Origin: Methylobacterium sp. B4
GTDB taxonomy: Bacteria > Pseudomonadota > Alphaproteobacteria > Rhizobiales > Beijerinckiaceae
Direction: 5' to 3'
Length of the DNA stretch: 64,000 nt
NCBI RefSeq assembly: GCF_003201865.1
Contig: NZ_QJJJ01000009.1
Location: forward strand, 123,501-187,500
The position numbers and the translations under genes were made by a program. Below the pieces are notes generated by a model. The model had not been told where the DNA came from, did not search any database, and was given only the letters and a program-made list of their open reading frames with translations. This document shows positions 1-9,826 of this stretch, piece by piece; positions within the stretch are counted from its first letter, which is position 1, and every line of letters begins with the position of its first letter.

Positions 1-2053
1 CTTCGCCGGCATGAAGGCGCTCGGAATCGGCGCCAACATCATGAGCCTGGGCGGCATCGCCATCGCGGTCGGCGCCATGGTCGACGCCGCCATCGTGATG
101 ATCGAGAACGCCCACAAGCACCTGGAACGGGCGCCGCCGGGCAAGCCGCGGGTCGAGATCCTGGTCGAGGCCGCAGCGGAGGTCGGCCCCTCCCTGTTCT
201 TCTCGCTCCTCGTCATAACGGTCTCCTTCCTGCCGATCTTCACCCTGGAAAGCCAGGAGGGACGGCTGTTCGGGCCGCTCGCCTACACCAAGACCTTCGC
301 CATGGCGGCCGCCGCGCTCCTGTCGGTGACCCTGGTCCCGGCGCTCATGGTGCTGTTCGTGCGCGGGCGGATCGTCCCGGAGCACCGCAACCCGCTCAAC
401 CGCCTGCTCATCTGGCTGTATCGGCCGCTCATCGCCGGCGTTCTGCGGGCGCGGGTGCTCACCATCCTGCTCGCCGTGGTCGTCCTGGCGGCGACCGTCT
501 GGCCGGCCCGGCAGCTCGGTTCCGAGTTCATGCCCGACCTCGACGAGGGCAGTCTGCTCTACATGCCGACGACCCTCCCGGGGATCTCGGTGACCAAGGC
601 CGGCGAGCTCCTGGCGACCCAGGACCGCATCATCAAGTCCTTCCCGGAGGTGGCCTCTGTCTACGGCAAGGCCGGCCGCGCCAACACGGCGACCGACCCG
701 GCGCCGATGGAGATGTTCGAGACGGTCATCGCCCTGAAGCCCAAGGCGGAGTGGCGGCCGGGCGTGACGCTGGCGAGCCTCAAGGCGGAGATGGACGCCG
801 CGCTCCAGTTCCCGGGCGTGTCGAATGCCTGGACGCAGCCGATCCGCGCCCGCATCGACATGCTCTCGACCGGCATCCGCACGCCCGTCGGCATCAAGGT
901 GCTCGGCACGGACCTGAAGCAGATGGAGGGTGTCGCCCGCCAGGTCGAGGCGGTGGTCCGCAACGTGCCCGGAACGTCGAGCGCCTACGCCGAGCGTGTC
1001 ATCGGCGGCTACTTCCTCGACATCACTCCCGACCGCGAGGCGCTCGGGCGGTACGGCCTGATGGTCGGGGACGTGCAGGACGTCATCGCCACGGCGCTGG
1101 GAGGCCAGGCCGTGACGAACACGGTTGAGGGTCGCGAACGCTACACGGTGAACGTGCGCTACCCTCGCGGCTTCCGCTCGGACCCGCGGGCCATCGCCGA
1201 CGAGGTGCAGGTGCCGTTGCCGGCCGGCGGCACGGTGCCCCTGCGGGAGGTGGCCAAGGTCGAGCTGACCCGAGGCCCGACCTCGATCCGCACCGAGAAC
1301 GGGCAGCTCGCGGTCTACATCTTCGTCGACATCGCCGGCCGAGACCTCGGCGGCTACGTGGCCGAGGCACGTCAAGCCGTGGCAGACGAGGTCAAGCTGC
1401 CCCAGGGCACGACGCTCCAGTGGAGCGGGCAGTACGAGTACCTGGAGCGGGCGGAGGCGCGCCTGCAAATCGTGGTGCCGCTGACGCTGCTCGTCGTGTT
1501 CCTTCTCCTCTACCTGAACTTCCGGCGGCTGACCGAGACGCTCATCGTGATGCTCTCGCTGCCCTTCGCCGGGGTCGGCGGGGTGTGGCTGCTCTGGTGG
1601 ATGGGCTTCAACATGTCGGTCGCGGTGGCCGTCGGCTTCATCGCGCTCGCCGGCGTCGCGGCGGAGACCGGGGTGATCATGCTGGTCTACCTCGACCACG
1701 CCCTCGACGAGGTTCGGGCCGAGTGCGACCGCGAGGGCCGCCGGCTCACGCGCGCGGACCTGCGGCGGGCCATCATGGTCGGCGCGGTCGAGCGGGTGCG
1801 TCCGAAGATGATGACGGTGGTGGCCATCATGGCCGGGCTCCTGCCCATCCTCTGGAGCACCGGCGCGGGGTCGGAGGTCATGCAGCGCATCGCGGTGCCG
1901 ATGATCGGCGGCATGGTCTCCTCGACGGTCCTCACCCTGGTCGTGATCCCGGCGGTCTATGCGCTGGTGAAGGGGTGGGGCCTGCCGCCGTCCGATGCCG
2001 TCGCGCCCGAGGCGGCGGAAGGGAACCTGCGGCTGCCCGAGGCGGCCGAGTGA
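1..2053 (+). CDS. cusA: CusA-type Cu/Ag RND efflux pump, 5'-truncated by window edge
   Basis: This is the inner-membrane proton-driven subunit of a tripartite metal exporter. Only the last ~680 residues are present; complete family members are about 1040-1070 residues, so the start lies left of the window. The TM4 region near the edge reads AIAVGAMVDAAIVMIEN, the A-G-D-EN pattern typical of copper/silver (HME4) pumps. The stretch RIDMLSTGIRTPVGIKV carries the methionine known from the CusA metal pathway. Further hydrophobic segments lie at nt 1465-1700 and 1800-1980, followed by a normal C-terminus. The next gene starts 19 bases downstream. The adaptor and outer-membrane partners are presumably upstream, outside the window. 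Family is certain; copper/silver specificity is inferred from the motifs. Confidence 0.93.
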   Translation, partial: FAGMKALGIGANIMSLGGIAIAVGAMVDAAIVMIENAHKHLERAPPGKPRVEILVEAAAEVGPSLFFSLLVITVSFLPIFTLESQEGRLFGPLAYTKTFAMAAAALLSVTLVPALMVLFVRGRIVPEHRNPLNRLLIWLYRPLIAGVLRARVLTILLAVVVLAATVWPARQLGSEFMPDLDEGSLLYMPTTLPGISVTKAGELLATQDRIIKSFPEVASVYGKAGRANTATDPAPMEMFETVIALKPKAEWRPGVTLASLKAEMDAALQFPGVSNAWTQPIRARIDMLSTGIRTPVGIKVLGTDLKQMEGVARQVEAVVRNVPGTSSAYAERVIGGYFLDITPDREALGRYGLMVGDVQDVIATALGGQAVTNTVEGRERYTVNVRYPRGFRSDPRAIADEVQVPLPAGGTVPLREVAKVELTRGPTSIRTENGQLAVYIFVDIAGRDLGGYVAEARQAVADEVKLPQGTTLQWSGQYEYLERAEARLQIVVPLTLLVVFLLLYLNFRRLTETLIVMLSLPFAGVGGVWLLWWMGFNMSVAVAVGFIALAGVAAETGVIMLVYLDHALDEVRAECDREGRRLTRADLRRAIMVGAVERVRPKMMTVVAIMAGLLPILWSTGAGSEVMQRIAVPMIGGMVSSTVLTLVVIPAVYALVKGWGLPPSDAVAPEAAEGNLRLPEAAE

Positions 2054-2072
2054 GAGCGAAGGGGAGATGTCG

Positions 2073-2549
2073 ATGAGGAGCGATACGATGCCGTCCAGGC
2101 GTGCCGTGCTCGCGGGGTTCGCGGCTGCGTTGGCATTAGGCCGGGGCGCCCTGGCAGAGGGACGTCCCACGGTCGCGGTGACCAAGGACCCGAACTGTGG
2201 CTGCTGCGAGAAGTGGGTCACCCACCTGCGCGAGGCCGGCTTCACCGTCACCGTGACCGAGGGGCCCGTGAACCCGGTGAAGGCGCGCCTCGGCGTGCCG
2301 CGCGACCTCGCCTCCTGCCACACCGCCCAGGTCGACGGCTACGTGGTCGAGGGCCACGTTCCGGCCGGAGCGATCAAGCGGCTCCTGGCGGAGAGACCCC
2401 AGGGGACTGGGCTGGCCGTACCGGGCATGCCGGTCGGCTCGCCCGGCATGGAGGTCGATGGCATGGAGCCGGACACATACGAGATCACACTCTTCGGTCC
2501 CAAGGGGCGGAGCGCCTTCGCCCGGTACCGAGGCGGTGAACCAGCCTAA
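2073..2549 (+). CDS. DUF411 secreted metal-binding protein
   Basis: A 158-residue exported protein of the DUF411 family, commonly found beside copper/silver efflux genes. A twin-arginine-like signal (SRRAVLAGFAAALALG) precedes the mature part. The metal-binding motif DPNCGCCEKW follows about 40 residues in, and CHTAQVDGYVVEGHVP further on is also typical of the family. The start at 2073 is chosen because AAGGGGAG lies 6 bases upstream; an ATG at 2067 would overlap that ribosome binding site. It follows cusA by 19 bases and is probably co-transcribed. The likely role is periplasmic metal binding or delivery to the pump; the exact function is unknown. Confidence 0.85.
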   Translation: MRSDTMPSRRAVLAGFAAALALGRGALAEGRPTVAVTKDPNCGCCEKWVTHLREAGFTVTVTEGPVNPVKARLGVPRDLASCHTAQVDGYVVEGHVPAGAIKRLLAERPQGTGLAVPGMPVGSPGMEVDGMEPDTYEITLFGPKGRSAFARYRGGEPA

Positions 2550-2562
2550 GTCAGCGGCGTCT

Positions 2563-3303
2563 TCAGCGTTCGGGTATCGCCGCTGCGGGCGGGGGCGCTT
2601 TCGCGCCCGACTTGGGCGCGGGCTTCTGACGCTGATCCCACATCACGTATCCAGCCGGCGGGTCGTACTCGTGCGGACGCATGACGGAAGCTTGCCCTTC
2701 CGCGGTGACGAGGCCCGGAAAGAGTGCCCTCTCGATATGCTCCCGGTTGAGCGCGATCTTGTGCGGCGTGTGCGACAGGATGTGCTGCGAGTGAGTCCGG
2801 CCCGGGGGGCTGACGCTGACGAGCTTCTTCTTCGGGAAGCGCCTCGCAAATAGCCCCGCGGTGGCCGCTTGGTCCGTATCTGCCGTCAGAAGATATGCAG
2901 TATCCATGACGTCCTGTACGGCATCGTCATAGACGCTGAGTGCGAGATTGATGTCTGTGGCCTTCTCGGTTGGCTTCTGCCAAATGGAACCGCAGTCCCT
3001 GCACTTGGCGTCCTCTTTGCTGAAGTGCCCAAGGGTGGTCTCGACACCGACCAGCTTGAGGGCTCGAACCAGCCTTTCGTGGCGGATTTTCTTGCTGTGG
3101 TCGCCCGGATAATAGGCCGTGCAGAACACGACGCGGACGAGTTCCTCCGACTGACGCGGGATGATGGATTCCCCCAGCTTCCAGAAGTTGCACCATTTCA
3201 GGAACGGCTCTCCTAAGTCATTGACAGAATGGTATAAATTGAATCCGTCGATATAGAGTGCAGCCCGAATTCTGGATTTTCCCACTTGACTATCCAGCCC
3301 CAT
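2563..3303 (-). CDS. NYN-domain (PIN-like) putative RNase
   Basis: A 246-residue protein beginning with the NYN signature ALYIDGFNLYHSV. Acidic residues follow at TDINLALSVYDDAV and LLTADTDQAA, the usual metal-coordinating set of PIN-like NYN nucleases related to LabA. A pair of CxxC-like cysteines (KCRDCGSIW) may hold zinc. The C-terminal 40 residues are Pro/Lys/Ala-rich and probably disordered. It is convergent with the DUF411 gene (13-base gap) and unrelated in content to its metal-resistance neighbours, so it looks like cargo. RNA cleavage is inferred from the family; the target is unknown. Confidence 0.8.
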   Translation of the reverse strand: MGLDSQVGKSRIRAALYIDGFNLYHSVNDLGEPFLKWCNFWKLGESIIPRQSEELVRVVFCTAYYPGDHSKKIRHERLVRALKLVGVETTLGHFSKEDAKCRDCGSIWQKPTEKATDINLALSVYDDAVQDVMDTAYLLTADTDQAATAGLFARRFPKKKLVSVSPPGRTHSQHILSHTPHKIALNREHIERALFPGLVTAEGQASVMRPHEYDPPAGYVMWDQRQKPAPKSGAKAPPPAAAIPER

Positions 3304-3370
3304 GCACTCATATCCGATCCGTCAACGCTGAACGGTGCGCCGTCAGCAACCCATGGGCTCCGGCCCGTGT

Positions 3371-3404
3371 GAAGCCCGTAGGCTCAGGCCTGCGGGCTTC
3401 TTGG
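3371..3404 (+). terminator. GC-rich hairpin, possible terminator
   Basis: GAAGCCCGTAGG and CCTGCGGGCTTC form a 12-bp stem with one G-U pair around a 6-base loop, followed by TTGGTTT. No clear plus-strand gene precedes it, so it may insulate the copper promoter downstream or be a leftover. The remainder of the 3304-3589 gap shows nothing else recognisable. Confidence 0.35.
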
Positions 3405-3589
3405 TTTCCGAGGCTGTTCTATTCTGAGTTCGCCTCTCTGGGTACTGTGTTTTTCCCCTCACCGATCCGCTGAGCGAAACCGGAAGGGCATGCGCCATTC
3501 CCTGCCAAATCGGACCAAATTTCAGGCCCCGACGTCAGTTGAGATGTCACGTGCCGACGATAATCAGACCCACCATATGGGATTGTCCC

Positions 3590-3620
3590 TTGACCTTCCC
3601 ATGATGGGAAGCCCCATCTG
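3590..3620 (+). promoter_or_regulatory. CueR-type copper-responsive promoter/operator
   Basis: A -35 TTGACC (3590-3595) and a -10-like CATCTG (3615-3620) are separated by 19 bp, the long spacer of MerR-family promoters. The spacer holds a perfect 8-bp inverted repeat, CTTCCCAT / ATGGGAAG (3595-3602 and 3604-3611), the known CueR box core. It lies 29 bases before the CopZ-like gene. No CueR gene is in the window. Confidence 0.85.
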
Positions 3621-3648
3621 GGTGTGACGCCATCCAAGGGAGTGCGTC

Positions 3649-3861
3649 ATGCATCGCTTCAAGGTCGAGAAGATGGGCTGCGGCGGCTGCGCCAAGTCGG
3701 TGACCCGCGCAGTCCTCGGCATCGAGCCGAACGCCCGGGTCGAGGTCGAGCTCGGAGCCAAGCTCGTGACCGTGTCGGATGCCGCCGGCCCGGCGGACCG
3801 GATCGCCCAAGCCATCGCCGCGGCGGGCTTCCCGGCCGAGCCGCTGCTCGCGGCGGCTTGA
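3649..3861 (+). CDS. Heavy-metal-associated (HMA) domain protein, CopZ-like
   Basis: A 70-residue single HMA domain. The metal-binding loop is MGCGGCAKSV (Cys 11 and 14), slightly different from the classic GMTCxxC of CopZ. The rest follows the ferredoxin-like fold pattern, ending with a hydrophobic AIAAAGFPAE strand. It is cytosolic and has no signal peptide. The CueR-type promoter directly upstream implies induction by Cu(I)/Ag(I). Probable role: cytosolic copper chaperone or buffer feeding the CopA ATPase further downstream. Confidence 0.88.
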   Translation: MHRFKVEKMGCGGCAKSVTRAVLGIEPNARVEVELGAKLVTVSDAAGPADRIAQAIAAAGFPAEPLLAAA

Positions 3862-3953
3862 AACGCCGCGACGGCAACCAAACCTGCCTGCAGGCATTCA
3901 CGTCTCAACGGCGGACATAGTCCCGCCACCGGAATCGGTGTAAGCCAGAACTC

Positions 3954-4427
3954 ATGAGCCTCGACCGGCAAATCGTGCGCCTGATGGCGGCGATGATCCT
4001 CGCGATCATCGCCTACGTCGTGCCGTCCGCCGTCCAGGCCCACGAGGGGCACGCGCACCACGGCCACCACGCCGCGGCGCAGCCGAAGTTCGCCCCGTCG
4101 CCGGCGCCCAAGGCCGTCGCGCCCACGGTCTCCGCGGCGCCCAAGGTCGTCGTCCGGGCCGTAATGTCGGCATGGGCCAGGGTCGCGCTCGCCCCGACCA
4201 CGGTCGACGGCGCGCGCATCGAGCCGGAACAGGACAAGTGCTGCCCGGTCGGCTGCAAGACCCGCTGCTGCGGGACGATGGCCTGCTGCGCCACCGGCGT
4301 CCTGTCCGGGCCCTATGCCCTGTCGCCGGCCCTGTTCCGGACCGTCACGCTGATCCCGCGCGACGTCGCCGGCCGTTCGGGCCCCGGCCCCGAGGCCCTG
4401 CCCAAGCCCCCACGAACCCTCGCGTGA
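3954..4427 (+). CDS. Secreted His- and Cys-rich protein of unknown family
   Basis: A 157-residue protein with an N-terminal signal peptide or anchor (LMAAMILAIIAYVVPSAVQA, cleavage after ~residue 29). The mature N-terminus is histidine-rich (HEGHAHHGHH) and is followed by a Pro/Ala/Lys linker. A dense cysteine cluster, CCPVGCKTRCCGTMACC, packs eight Cys into 17 residues at about 97-113. Both blocks look like soft- and borderline-metal ligands. I do not recognise a family. It sits 92 bases after the CopZ-like gene and 85 bases before the efflux adaptor, probably in the same copper-induced transcript. A periplasmic metal-scavenging role is inference. Confidence 0.65.
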   Translation: MSLDRQIVRLMAAMILAIIAYVVPSAVQAHEGHAHHGHHAAAQPKFAPSPAPKAVAPTVSAAPKVVVRAVMSAWARVALAPTTVDGARIEPEQDKCCPVGCKTRCCGTMACCATGVLSGPYALSPALFRTVTLIPRDVAGRSGPGPEALPKPPRTLA

Positions 4428-4433
4428 AGTAGG

Positions 4434-4450
4434 GCGCGCCTGAGGCGCGC
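4434..4450 (+). terminator. Perfect GC palindrome, attenuator/terminator candidate
   Basis: GCGCGCCT, one base, then AGGCGCGC forms a perfect 8-bp inverted repeat just after the Cys-rich gene. There is no T-run, so it would attenuate or be processed rather than act as a classic intrinsic terminator. Confidence 0.35.
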
Positions 4451-4512
4451 GACGCCCGGAGTGCGCCCGAGAACGGCGCCGTCCGGACTTCCCGACGCGA
4501 GGATTCCTGTTC

Positions 4513-6252
4513 ATGTCGACCCGTTTTGCCGCCGCCCTGCGCGCGGTGGCGCTGCTTGCCGCCGTCCTGGCGGGGCCGGCGCTCGCCCACGAGGGGCACG
4601 ACCACGGCGCCGCCCAGCCCCCTGTCTCGAAGACCATCGCCCCGCGCGGCGAGGCGCTCTCGGACGCCTTCGAGCTCGTCGCCATTCCGCGCGACGGGAC
4701 CCTGACGCTGTTCCTCGACCACTTCCGGACGAACGAGCCGGTGCCCGGCGCGACCATCGAGGTCGAGACGCCCGACGGTCCCAGGGTCGCGACCGCCATG
4801 GCCGACGGCGGCTACGCGCTGCCGGCCCCGTGGCTATCGAAGCCTGGCCGGCACGATCTCGTGGCGACCGTCACGGCCGGGGACGCGGTCGATGTGCTGA
4901 CCGTGGCGGTCACCGTGCCCGACCCGAAGGTCGCCGCGGCCGCGGCGCCTGCCATGCCGGCCCCGGCTCAGGCTGCCTTGGCACGTGTCTCCAAGGTCGC
5001 CCACGACGTCCGGGAGCGGCTCACGGCCAAGGACCCAGCCCTGGTGGCCGCGGTCGCCGTCGCCTTCCTGCTCGGCGTGCTCGTGACGGCGCTCGCACGC
5101 GGGCGCCGTGGCGCTCCGGCGGTGGCGCTGGTCGCCATCGGCATCACCATCGTCCTCGGCACCGCCGCCTTCGCGCACGGCGACGAGGATCACGGCGCGC
5201 CCGTGCAGGGCGCGGCCCTGATCGAGCCGCGCCAGACCACGCCGGCCTCGTCGGACCTCGCGCAGCGCCTGCCCGACGGCTCCGTCTTCGTGCCGAAGCC
5301 GACCCAGCGCCTGCTGGTCCTGCGCACCACCATGACCGAGCAGGGCAGCTTCCACCGCTCGTTCGAGCTGCCCGGCCGCATCATCCCCGACCCCAACGCC
5401 AGCGGCGTCGTGCAGTCCTCGGTCGGCGGCCGTCTCTCGCCGCCGCCCTCCGGCCTGTTCCCCCGCCTCGGCACGAAGGTGCGCAAAGGCGACGTGCTCG
5501 CGACCGTGACCCCGCCGGTCCAGGCCGTCGACGTCTCCGATATGCGCCAGCGCCAGGGCGAACTCGACCAGCAGATCGCCATCGTCGAGCGTCGGGTCGA
5601 GCGTTTCCGGAAGCTCGCGACCACCGGCGCCGTTGCCCAGACCCAGCTCGACGACGCCGTCGCCGAGCTCAACGGCCTGCACGACCGCCGCGCGGCCCTC
5701 GACAAGATCAGGCAACAGCCCGAGACCCTGGTCGCCCCCGTCGACGGCGTGGTGGCGCAGGCGACCGCGGTAGCCGGCCAGATGGCGGCACCCGGCGCCA
5801 TGGTCTTCCAGATCGTCGACCCGAACCGCCTCTGGGTCGAGGCGCTGAGCTTCGATGCCCTGACGGCGGCCCAGAACGCCACGGCGCGGCTCGCCGACGG
5901 GCGCACCCTGAAGCTCGCCTACCAGGGCACGGGGCTGGCCGACCGCAACCAGGCCATCCCGGTGCAGTTCGCGGTGCAGGGCGACGCCTCCGGCCTGCGC
6001 GTCGGCCAGTTCGTCACCGTGCTCGCCGGGACCGACACCGAGCAGTCCGGCCTGGCGCTGCCGCGCGCGGCGGTCGTGCGCACCGGCAACGGGCAGGACG
6101 TCGTCTACGAGCACACCACCGCCGAGCGCTTCGAGGCCCGGCCCGTGCGGGTCGAGCCGCTCGACGGCGGCCGCGTGCTGGTCGCCGAGGGGATCGGGCC
6201 CGGCAAGCGGGTGGTGACCCAGGGCGCCGAACTCCTCGACCAGGTGCGCTGA
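4513..6252 (+). CDS. RND periplasmic adaptor (CusB/CzcB/HlyD family) with long composite N-terminus
   Basis: A 579-residue membrane fusion protein. Residues 1-25 are a signal peptide ending before HEGHDHG. A ~120-residue beta-rich domain (about 45-140) follows. Two hydrophobic segments (177-196, 201-221) lead into a second His-rich start, AHGDEDHG. From about 270 the protein is a standard HlyD adaptor: barrel-sandwich ([20 protein letters not shown]), a coiled-coil hairpin (~345-405), then [12 protein letters not shown] and beta-barrel domains. Family members are usually 380-520 residues; the extra length comes from the N-terminal part. It lies 11 bases before its pump gene. It should bridge the RND pump to an outer-membrane channel. 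Confidence 0.9.
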   Translation: MSTRFAAALRAVALLAAVLAGPALAHEGHDHGAAQPPVSKTIAPRGEALSDAFELVAIPRDGTLTLFLDHFRTNEPVPGATIEVETPDGPRVATAMADGGYALPAPWLSKPGRHDLVATVTAGDAVDVLTVAVTVPDPKVAAAAAPAMPAPAQAALARVSKVAHDVRERLTAKDPALVAAVAVAFLLGVLVTALARGRRGAPAVALVAIGITIVLGTAAFAHGDEDHGAPVQGAALIEPRQTTPASSDLAQRLPDGSVFVPKPTQRLLVLRTTMTEQGSFHRSFELPGRIIPDPNASGVVQSSVGGRLSPPPSGLFPRLGTKVRKGDVLATVTPPVQAVDVSDMRQRQGELDQQIAIVERRVERFRKLATTGAVAQTQLDDAVAELNGLHDRRAALDKIRQQPETLVAPVDGVVAQATAVAGQMAAPGAMVFQIVDPNRLWVEALSFDALTAAQNATARLADGRTLKLAYQGTGLADRNQAIPVQFAVQGDASGLRVGQFVTVLAGTDTEQSGLALPRAAVVRTGNGQDVVYEHTTAERFEARPVRVEPLDGGRVLVAEGIGPGKRVVTQGAELLDQVR

Positions 6253-6263
6253 GGAGACCGGTC

Positions 6264-9200
6264 ATGTTCACCTTCCTCGTCAGCCAGTCGGTCCGCAACC
6301 GCCTACTCGTCCTCGCCATGGCCACGGTATTGGTGCTCTACGGCGCCTTCACCGCGACCAAGCTCCCAGTCGACGTCTTCCCCGACCTCAACAAGCCGAC
6401 CGTCACAATCATGACGGAGGCCGAAGGGTATGCGCCCCAGGAGGTCGAGCAGCTCGTCACCTATCCCATCGAGACCCGGATGAACGGTCTGCCGGGCGTG
6501 ACCCGGGTGCGCTCGGTCTCCGGTGTGGGCCTGTCCATCACCTACGTCGAGTTCGACTGGGGCACCGACATCTACCGTAACCGGCAGCAGGTCGCCGAGC
6601 GGCTGTCCCTGGTGCAGGACCAGCTGCCCCGGGGCGTGACCCCGGTCATGGGGCCGATCTCCTCCATCATGGGGCAGATCCTGCTGGTGGCGGTCACCAG
6701 CGAGACCGCGACCCCGATGCAGGTGCGCGAGGTCGCCGACTTCACCATCCGGCCCCGGCTCCTCACCATTCCGGGCGTGGCGCAGGTCATCCCCATCGGC
6801 GGCGAGGTGCGCCAGTTCCGGGTCAGCCCGAACCCGGCCGCCATGCGCTCGCTCGGGGTGACGAACGCCCAGCTTGAGACGGCGCTGGCGCAGTTCGGCA
6901 CCAATGCCGGTGGCGGCTTCACCGACCAGCATTCCCGCGAGTACCTCATCCGGAATATCGGCCGGACCATGAGCCTCGACGACCTGCGCAACCTCGTGGT
7001 CGCGACGGTCGCCGAGACGCCGGTCCACTTGCGCCAGGTGGCCGAGGTCTCCTTCGCCGCGAAGGTGAAGCGGGGCGACGCCGGGTACATGGCCAAGCCC
7101 TCGGTCATCGTCTCGGTCGAGAAGCAGCCGGACGTCGACACGGTGCGGCTGACCCGCAGCATCGAGACGGCCCTGAAGGAGATGTCGCCGACCCTGCCGG
7201 CCGGCATCCGAGCCGACCAGGTCCTCTTCCGCCAGGCCGACTTCATCGAGACCTCGATCCGCAACGTCGAGCGTGTCCTCGTCGAGGCCGTGCTGGTGGT
7301 GGCGGTGGTGCTGTTCGCCTTCCTGCTGAACCTGCGCACCACGGCCATCTCGCTGCTCGCCATCCCGGTCTCGGTGCTGACGACCGCGGTGGTGTTCCAC
7401 CTGTTCGGGCTGTCCATCAACACGATGACGCTGGGCGGGCTCGCCATCGCCATCGGCGAGCTCGTCGACGACGCGGTGGTCGACGTCGAGAACATCTACC
7501 GGCGGCTCGGCGAGAACCGGCGGGCCGGCAACCCGAAGCGCGTGTTCCAGGTGGTGGTCGAGGCCTCGAACGAGGTGCGCTCCGGCATCGTCTACGCGAC
7601 GCTGATCATCATCCTGGTGTTCGTGCCGCTCTTCGCCCTCTCGGGCATCGAGGGCCGGCTCTTCGCGCCGCTGGGGCAGGCCTACATCATCTCGATCCTG
7701 GCGAGCCTGCTCACCTCGATCACCCTGACGCCGGTGCTGGCGTCCCTGCTGCTGCCGGGCTTGAAGAACCTGGAGGAGCACGACAGCCGCTTCCTGAAGC
7801 TGCTCAAGCGCGGCAACGCCGCCCTTCTGCGGGTCGCCTTCCGCCACAAGGGCCTGCTGGTCGGCACCGTCGCGGCGGCGGTGGTGGCCGCGGGCGTGGC
7901 CGCCTGGAACCTGCCGCGGGCCTTCCTGCCGCCGTTCAACGAGGGCTCGTTCACGGTCAACATGACCTTCAACCCGGGCATCTCGCTCGCCGAGAGCAAC
8001 CGGGTCGGGCTGATCGCCGAGAAGCTGCTCTTGGACATCCCGGGCGTGAAGGCGGTGGGCCGCCGGACCGGGCGGGCCGAGCTCGACGAGCACGCCGAGG
8101 GCGTCCACTCGTCCGAGATCGAGGTGGCGCTCGACGAAGGCGCCAAGCGTCCGAAGGAGGCGCTCGTCGCCGACATCCGCGGGCGCCTCGCGGCCCTGCC
8201 GGTGGCCGTCAACGTCGGCCAGCCGATCTCGCACCGGCTCGACCACATGCTCTCGGGCGTGCGGGCCGAGATCGCCCTCAAGGTGTTCGGCGAGGACCTC
8301 GACGCCCTGCGGCGGGTCGCCAACTCCCTGCGCGACCGGATGGCCGCGATCCCGGGCCTCGTCGACCTGCAGGTCGAGCGGCAGGTGCGCATCCCGCAGC
8401 TGGAGGTGCGCGTCGACTACACCCGGGCCGCCCTTTACGGCGTGCAGCCGGCGGCGGTCGTCGAGCAGATCAGCCGCCTCTCGAACGGCCGCGTGGTCTC
8501 GACGGTGGTCGACGGCGTGCGCCGCTTCGACGTGGTCCTGCGCCTCTCGGAGAACCGCCGGACCACGACGGGCCTTGGAGATCTCCTGCTGGAGACGCCC
8601 TCGGGCTGGGTGCCGGCGCGGCAGGTCGCCGACATCCGCGAGACCGACGGGCCGAACCAGATCCTGCGCGAGAACGCCCGCCGCCGCATCGTCGTCCAGG
8701 CCAACACCAACGGCGAGGGCGACATGGGCACCATCGTGGCGGCCATCCGCGAGGCCGTGGCGAAGGAGCCGCTGCCGCCCGGCTTCTTCACCAGCCTGGA
8801 GGGCACCTTCCAGGCGCAGGAGGAGGCGAGCCGGACCATCGCGGCGCTCTCGGCGCTGTCCTTGGCCCTGGTCTTCGCCATCCTGTTCAGCCGATACCGC
8901 TCGGCCGCGCTGGCGCTCATCATCATGGGCAACGTGCCGCTCGCGCTCATCGGCTCGGTGGCGGCGCTGTGGCTGGTCGGGCAGCCCCTGTCGGTGGCGT
9001 CGATGATCGGCTTCATCACGCTGACCGGCATCGCCGCGCGCAACGGCATCCTCAAGATCAGCCACTACCTGAACCTGTCGCTTCACGAGGGGGTGCCGTT
9101 CGGGCCTGACCTCGTCATCCGCGGCAGCCTGGAGCGGCTGACCCCCGTGCTGATGACAGCGCTCTCGGCCGGTGTCGCCCTGGTACCGCTGCTCTACGAC

Positions 9201-9413
9201 GCGGCGAGCCCGGGCAAGGAGATCCTGCACCCGGTGGCGGTGACGATCTTCGGCGGCCTCGTCAGCGCGACGCTGCTCGACACCTTCCTGACCCCCGTCC
9301 TGTTCCTGCGCTTCGGACGCAAGCCGCTTGAGCGGCTGCGCGCCCTCCACGCCGAGGCGCCGGCCCACCCATCCCCGGACGGCGCGCGCCCGCGCCCGGC
9401 CGAGGCCTACTGA
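6264..9413 (+). CDS. Heavy-metal efflux RND pump (CusA/CzcA family)
   Basis: A complete 1049-residue RND transporter starting [17 protein letters not shown]. The usual layout is visible: TM1 at 10-30, a large porter domain, a central TM block (~335-540), a second porter domain and TM8-12 at the end. TM4 reads [17 protein letters not shown], unlike both the CusA copy on the left edge and the CzcA copy at 21502-24756. [20 protein letters not shown] occupies the place of the CusA Met-containing RIDMLSTG loop. The start at 6264 follows GAGGAGA by 6 bases. With its adaptor it forms a two-gene unit; no outer-membrane channel gene is present. The substrate cation is uncertain. Confidence 0.94.
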   Translation: MFTFLVSQSVRNRLLVLAMATVLVLYGAFTATKLPVDVFPDLNKPTVTIMTEAEGYAPQEVEQLVTYPIETRMNGLPGVTRVRSVSGVGLSITYVEFDWGTDIYRNRQQVAERLSLVQDQLPRGVTPVMGPISSIMGQILLVAVTSETATPMQVREVADFTIRPRLLTIPGVAQVIPIGGEVRQFRVSPNPAAMRSLGVTNAQLETALAQFGTNAGGGFTDQHSREYLIRNIGRTMSLDDLRNLVVATVAETPVHLRQVAEVSFAAKVKRGDAGYMAKPSVIVSVEKQPDVDTVRLTRSIETALKEMSPTLPAGIRADQVLFRQADFIETSIRNVERVLVEAVLVVAVVLFAFLLNLRTTAISLLAIPVSVLTTAVVFHLFGLSINTMTLGGLAIAIGELVDDAVVDVENIYRRLGENRRAGNPKRVFQVVVEASNEVRSGIVYATLIIILVFVPLFALSGIEGRLFAPLGQAYIISILASLLTSITLTPVLASLLLPGLKNLEEHDSRFLKLLKRGNAALLRVAFRHKGLLVGTVAAAVVAAGVAAWNLPRAFLPPFNEGSFTVNMTFNPGISLAESNRVGLIAEKLLLDIPGVKAVGRRTGRAELDEHAEGVHSSEIEVALDEGAKRPKEALVADIRGRLAALPVAVNVGQPISHRLDHMLSGVRAEIALKVFGEDLDALRRVANSLRDRMAAIPGLVDLQVERQVRIPQLEVRVDYTRAALYGVQPAAVVEQISRLSNGRVVSTVVDGVRRFDVVLRLSENRRTTTGLGDLLLETPSGWVPARQVADIRETDGPNQILRENARRRIVVQANTNGEGDMGTIVAAIREAVAKEPLPPGFFTSLEGTFQAQEEASRTIAALSALSLALVFAILFSRYRSAALALIIMGNVPLALIGSVAALWLVGQPLSVASMIGFITLTGIAARNGILKISHYLNLSLHEGVPFGPDLVIRGSLERLTPVLMTALSAGVALVPLLYDAASPGKEILHPVAVTIFGGLVSATLLDTFLTPVLFLRFGRKPLERLRALHAEAPAHPSPDGARPRPAEAY

Positions 9414-9434
9414 ACCCCGAGAGGAGACCTGAGC

Positions 9435-9800
9435 ATGATCATACCGCGAGTGACCCTGGTCGCCGGCCTGCTCGCCGCCACGACCGTGTGTGCCCACGAG
9501 ACCTCCGGCCAGCACGGCGGCCGGGTGGCGGACGCCGGCAAGTTCCACGTCGAGCTCGTCGCCAAGGGCGAGACCGTCGACGTGTTCGTGTCCGACGAGG
9601 GCCAGAAGCCAGTCCCGGCCACGGGCTTCAAGGGCACGGCCATCCTGGTCGTCGGCGGCAAGCCGACCCGCGTGCCCCTGGAGCCCGCCAACGGCAACCG
9701 CCTGACCGGCAAGGCCGCGGCGGCCCTCGGCGACAGCCCGAAGGGAGCCGTGCAGCTCACCGGCCCCGACGGCGCCACCGCCAGCGGCAAGTTCAACTGA
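9435..9800 (+). CDS. Small periplasmic protein of unknown function
   Basis: A 121-residue protein with a signal peptide of about 20 residues (cleavage near VCAHETSG) and a mature region predicted to be all-beta, with repeating Gly/Val/Lys turns. It keeps the general pattern [19 protein letters not shown] seen in small proteins next to metal efflux genes. It follows the RND gene by 21 bases with GAGGAGA before the ATG, so it is probably part of that operon. No catalytic motif is visible. A periplasmic accessory role in metal handling is inferred from position only. Confidence 0.7.
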   Translation: MIIPRVTLVAGLLAATTVCAHETSGQHGGRVADAGKFHVELVAKGETVDVFVSDEGQKPVPATGFKGTAILVVGGKPTRVPLEPANGNRLTGKAAAALGDSPKGAVQLTGPDGATASGKFN

Positions 9801-9826
9801 CCCCGCGCACCAGGAAGAATCCTCCG

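Noticed and set aside
4461..6263. N-terminal 601-residue extension of the second RND gene frame
   Set aside because: It runs out of frame through the adaptor gene; the RND protein begins normally at ATG 6264 with a good ribosome site.
6303..9548. 1081-residue open frame on the minus strand opposite the second RND pump
   Set aside because: Low-complexity His/Gln/Arg/Asp-rich product with no domain; it mirrors the third-position GC of the real RND gene, a normal artefact in high-GC DNA.
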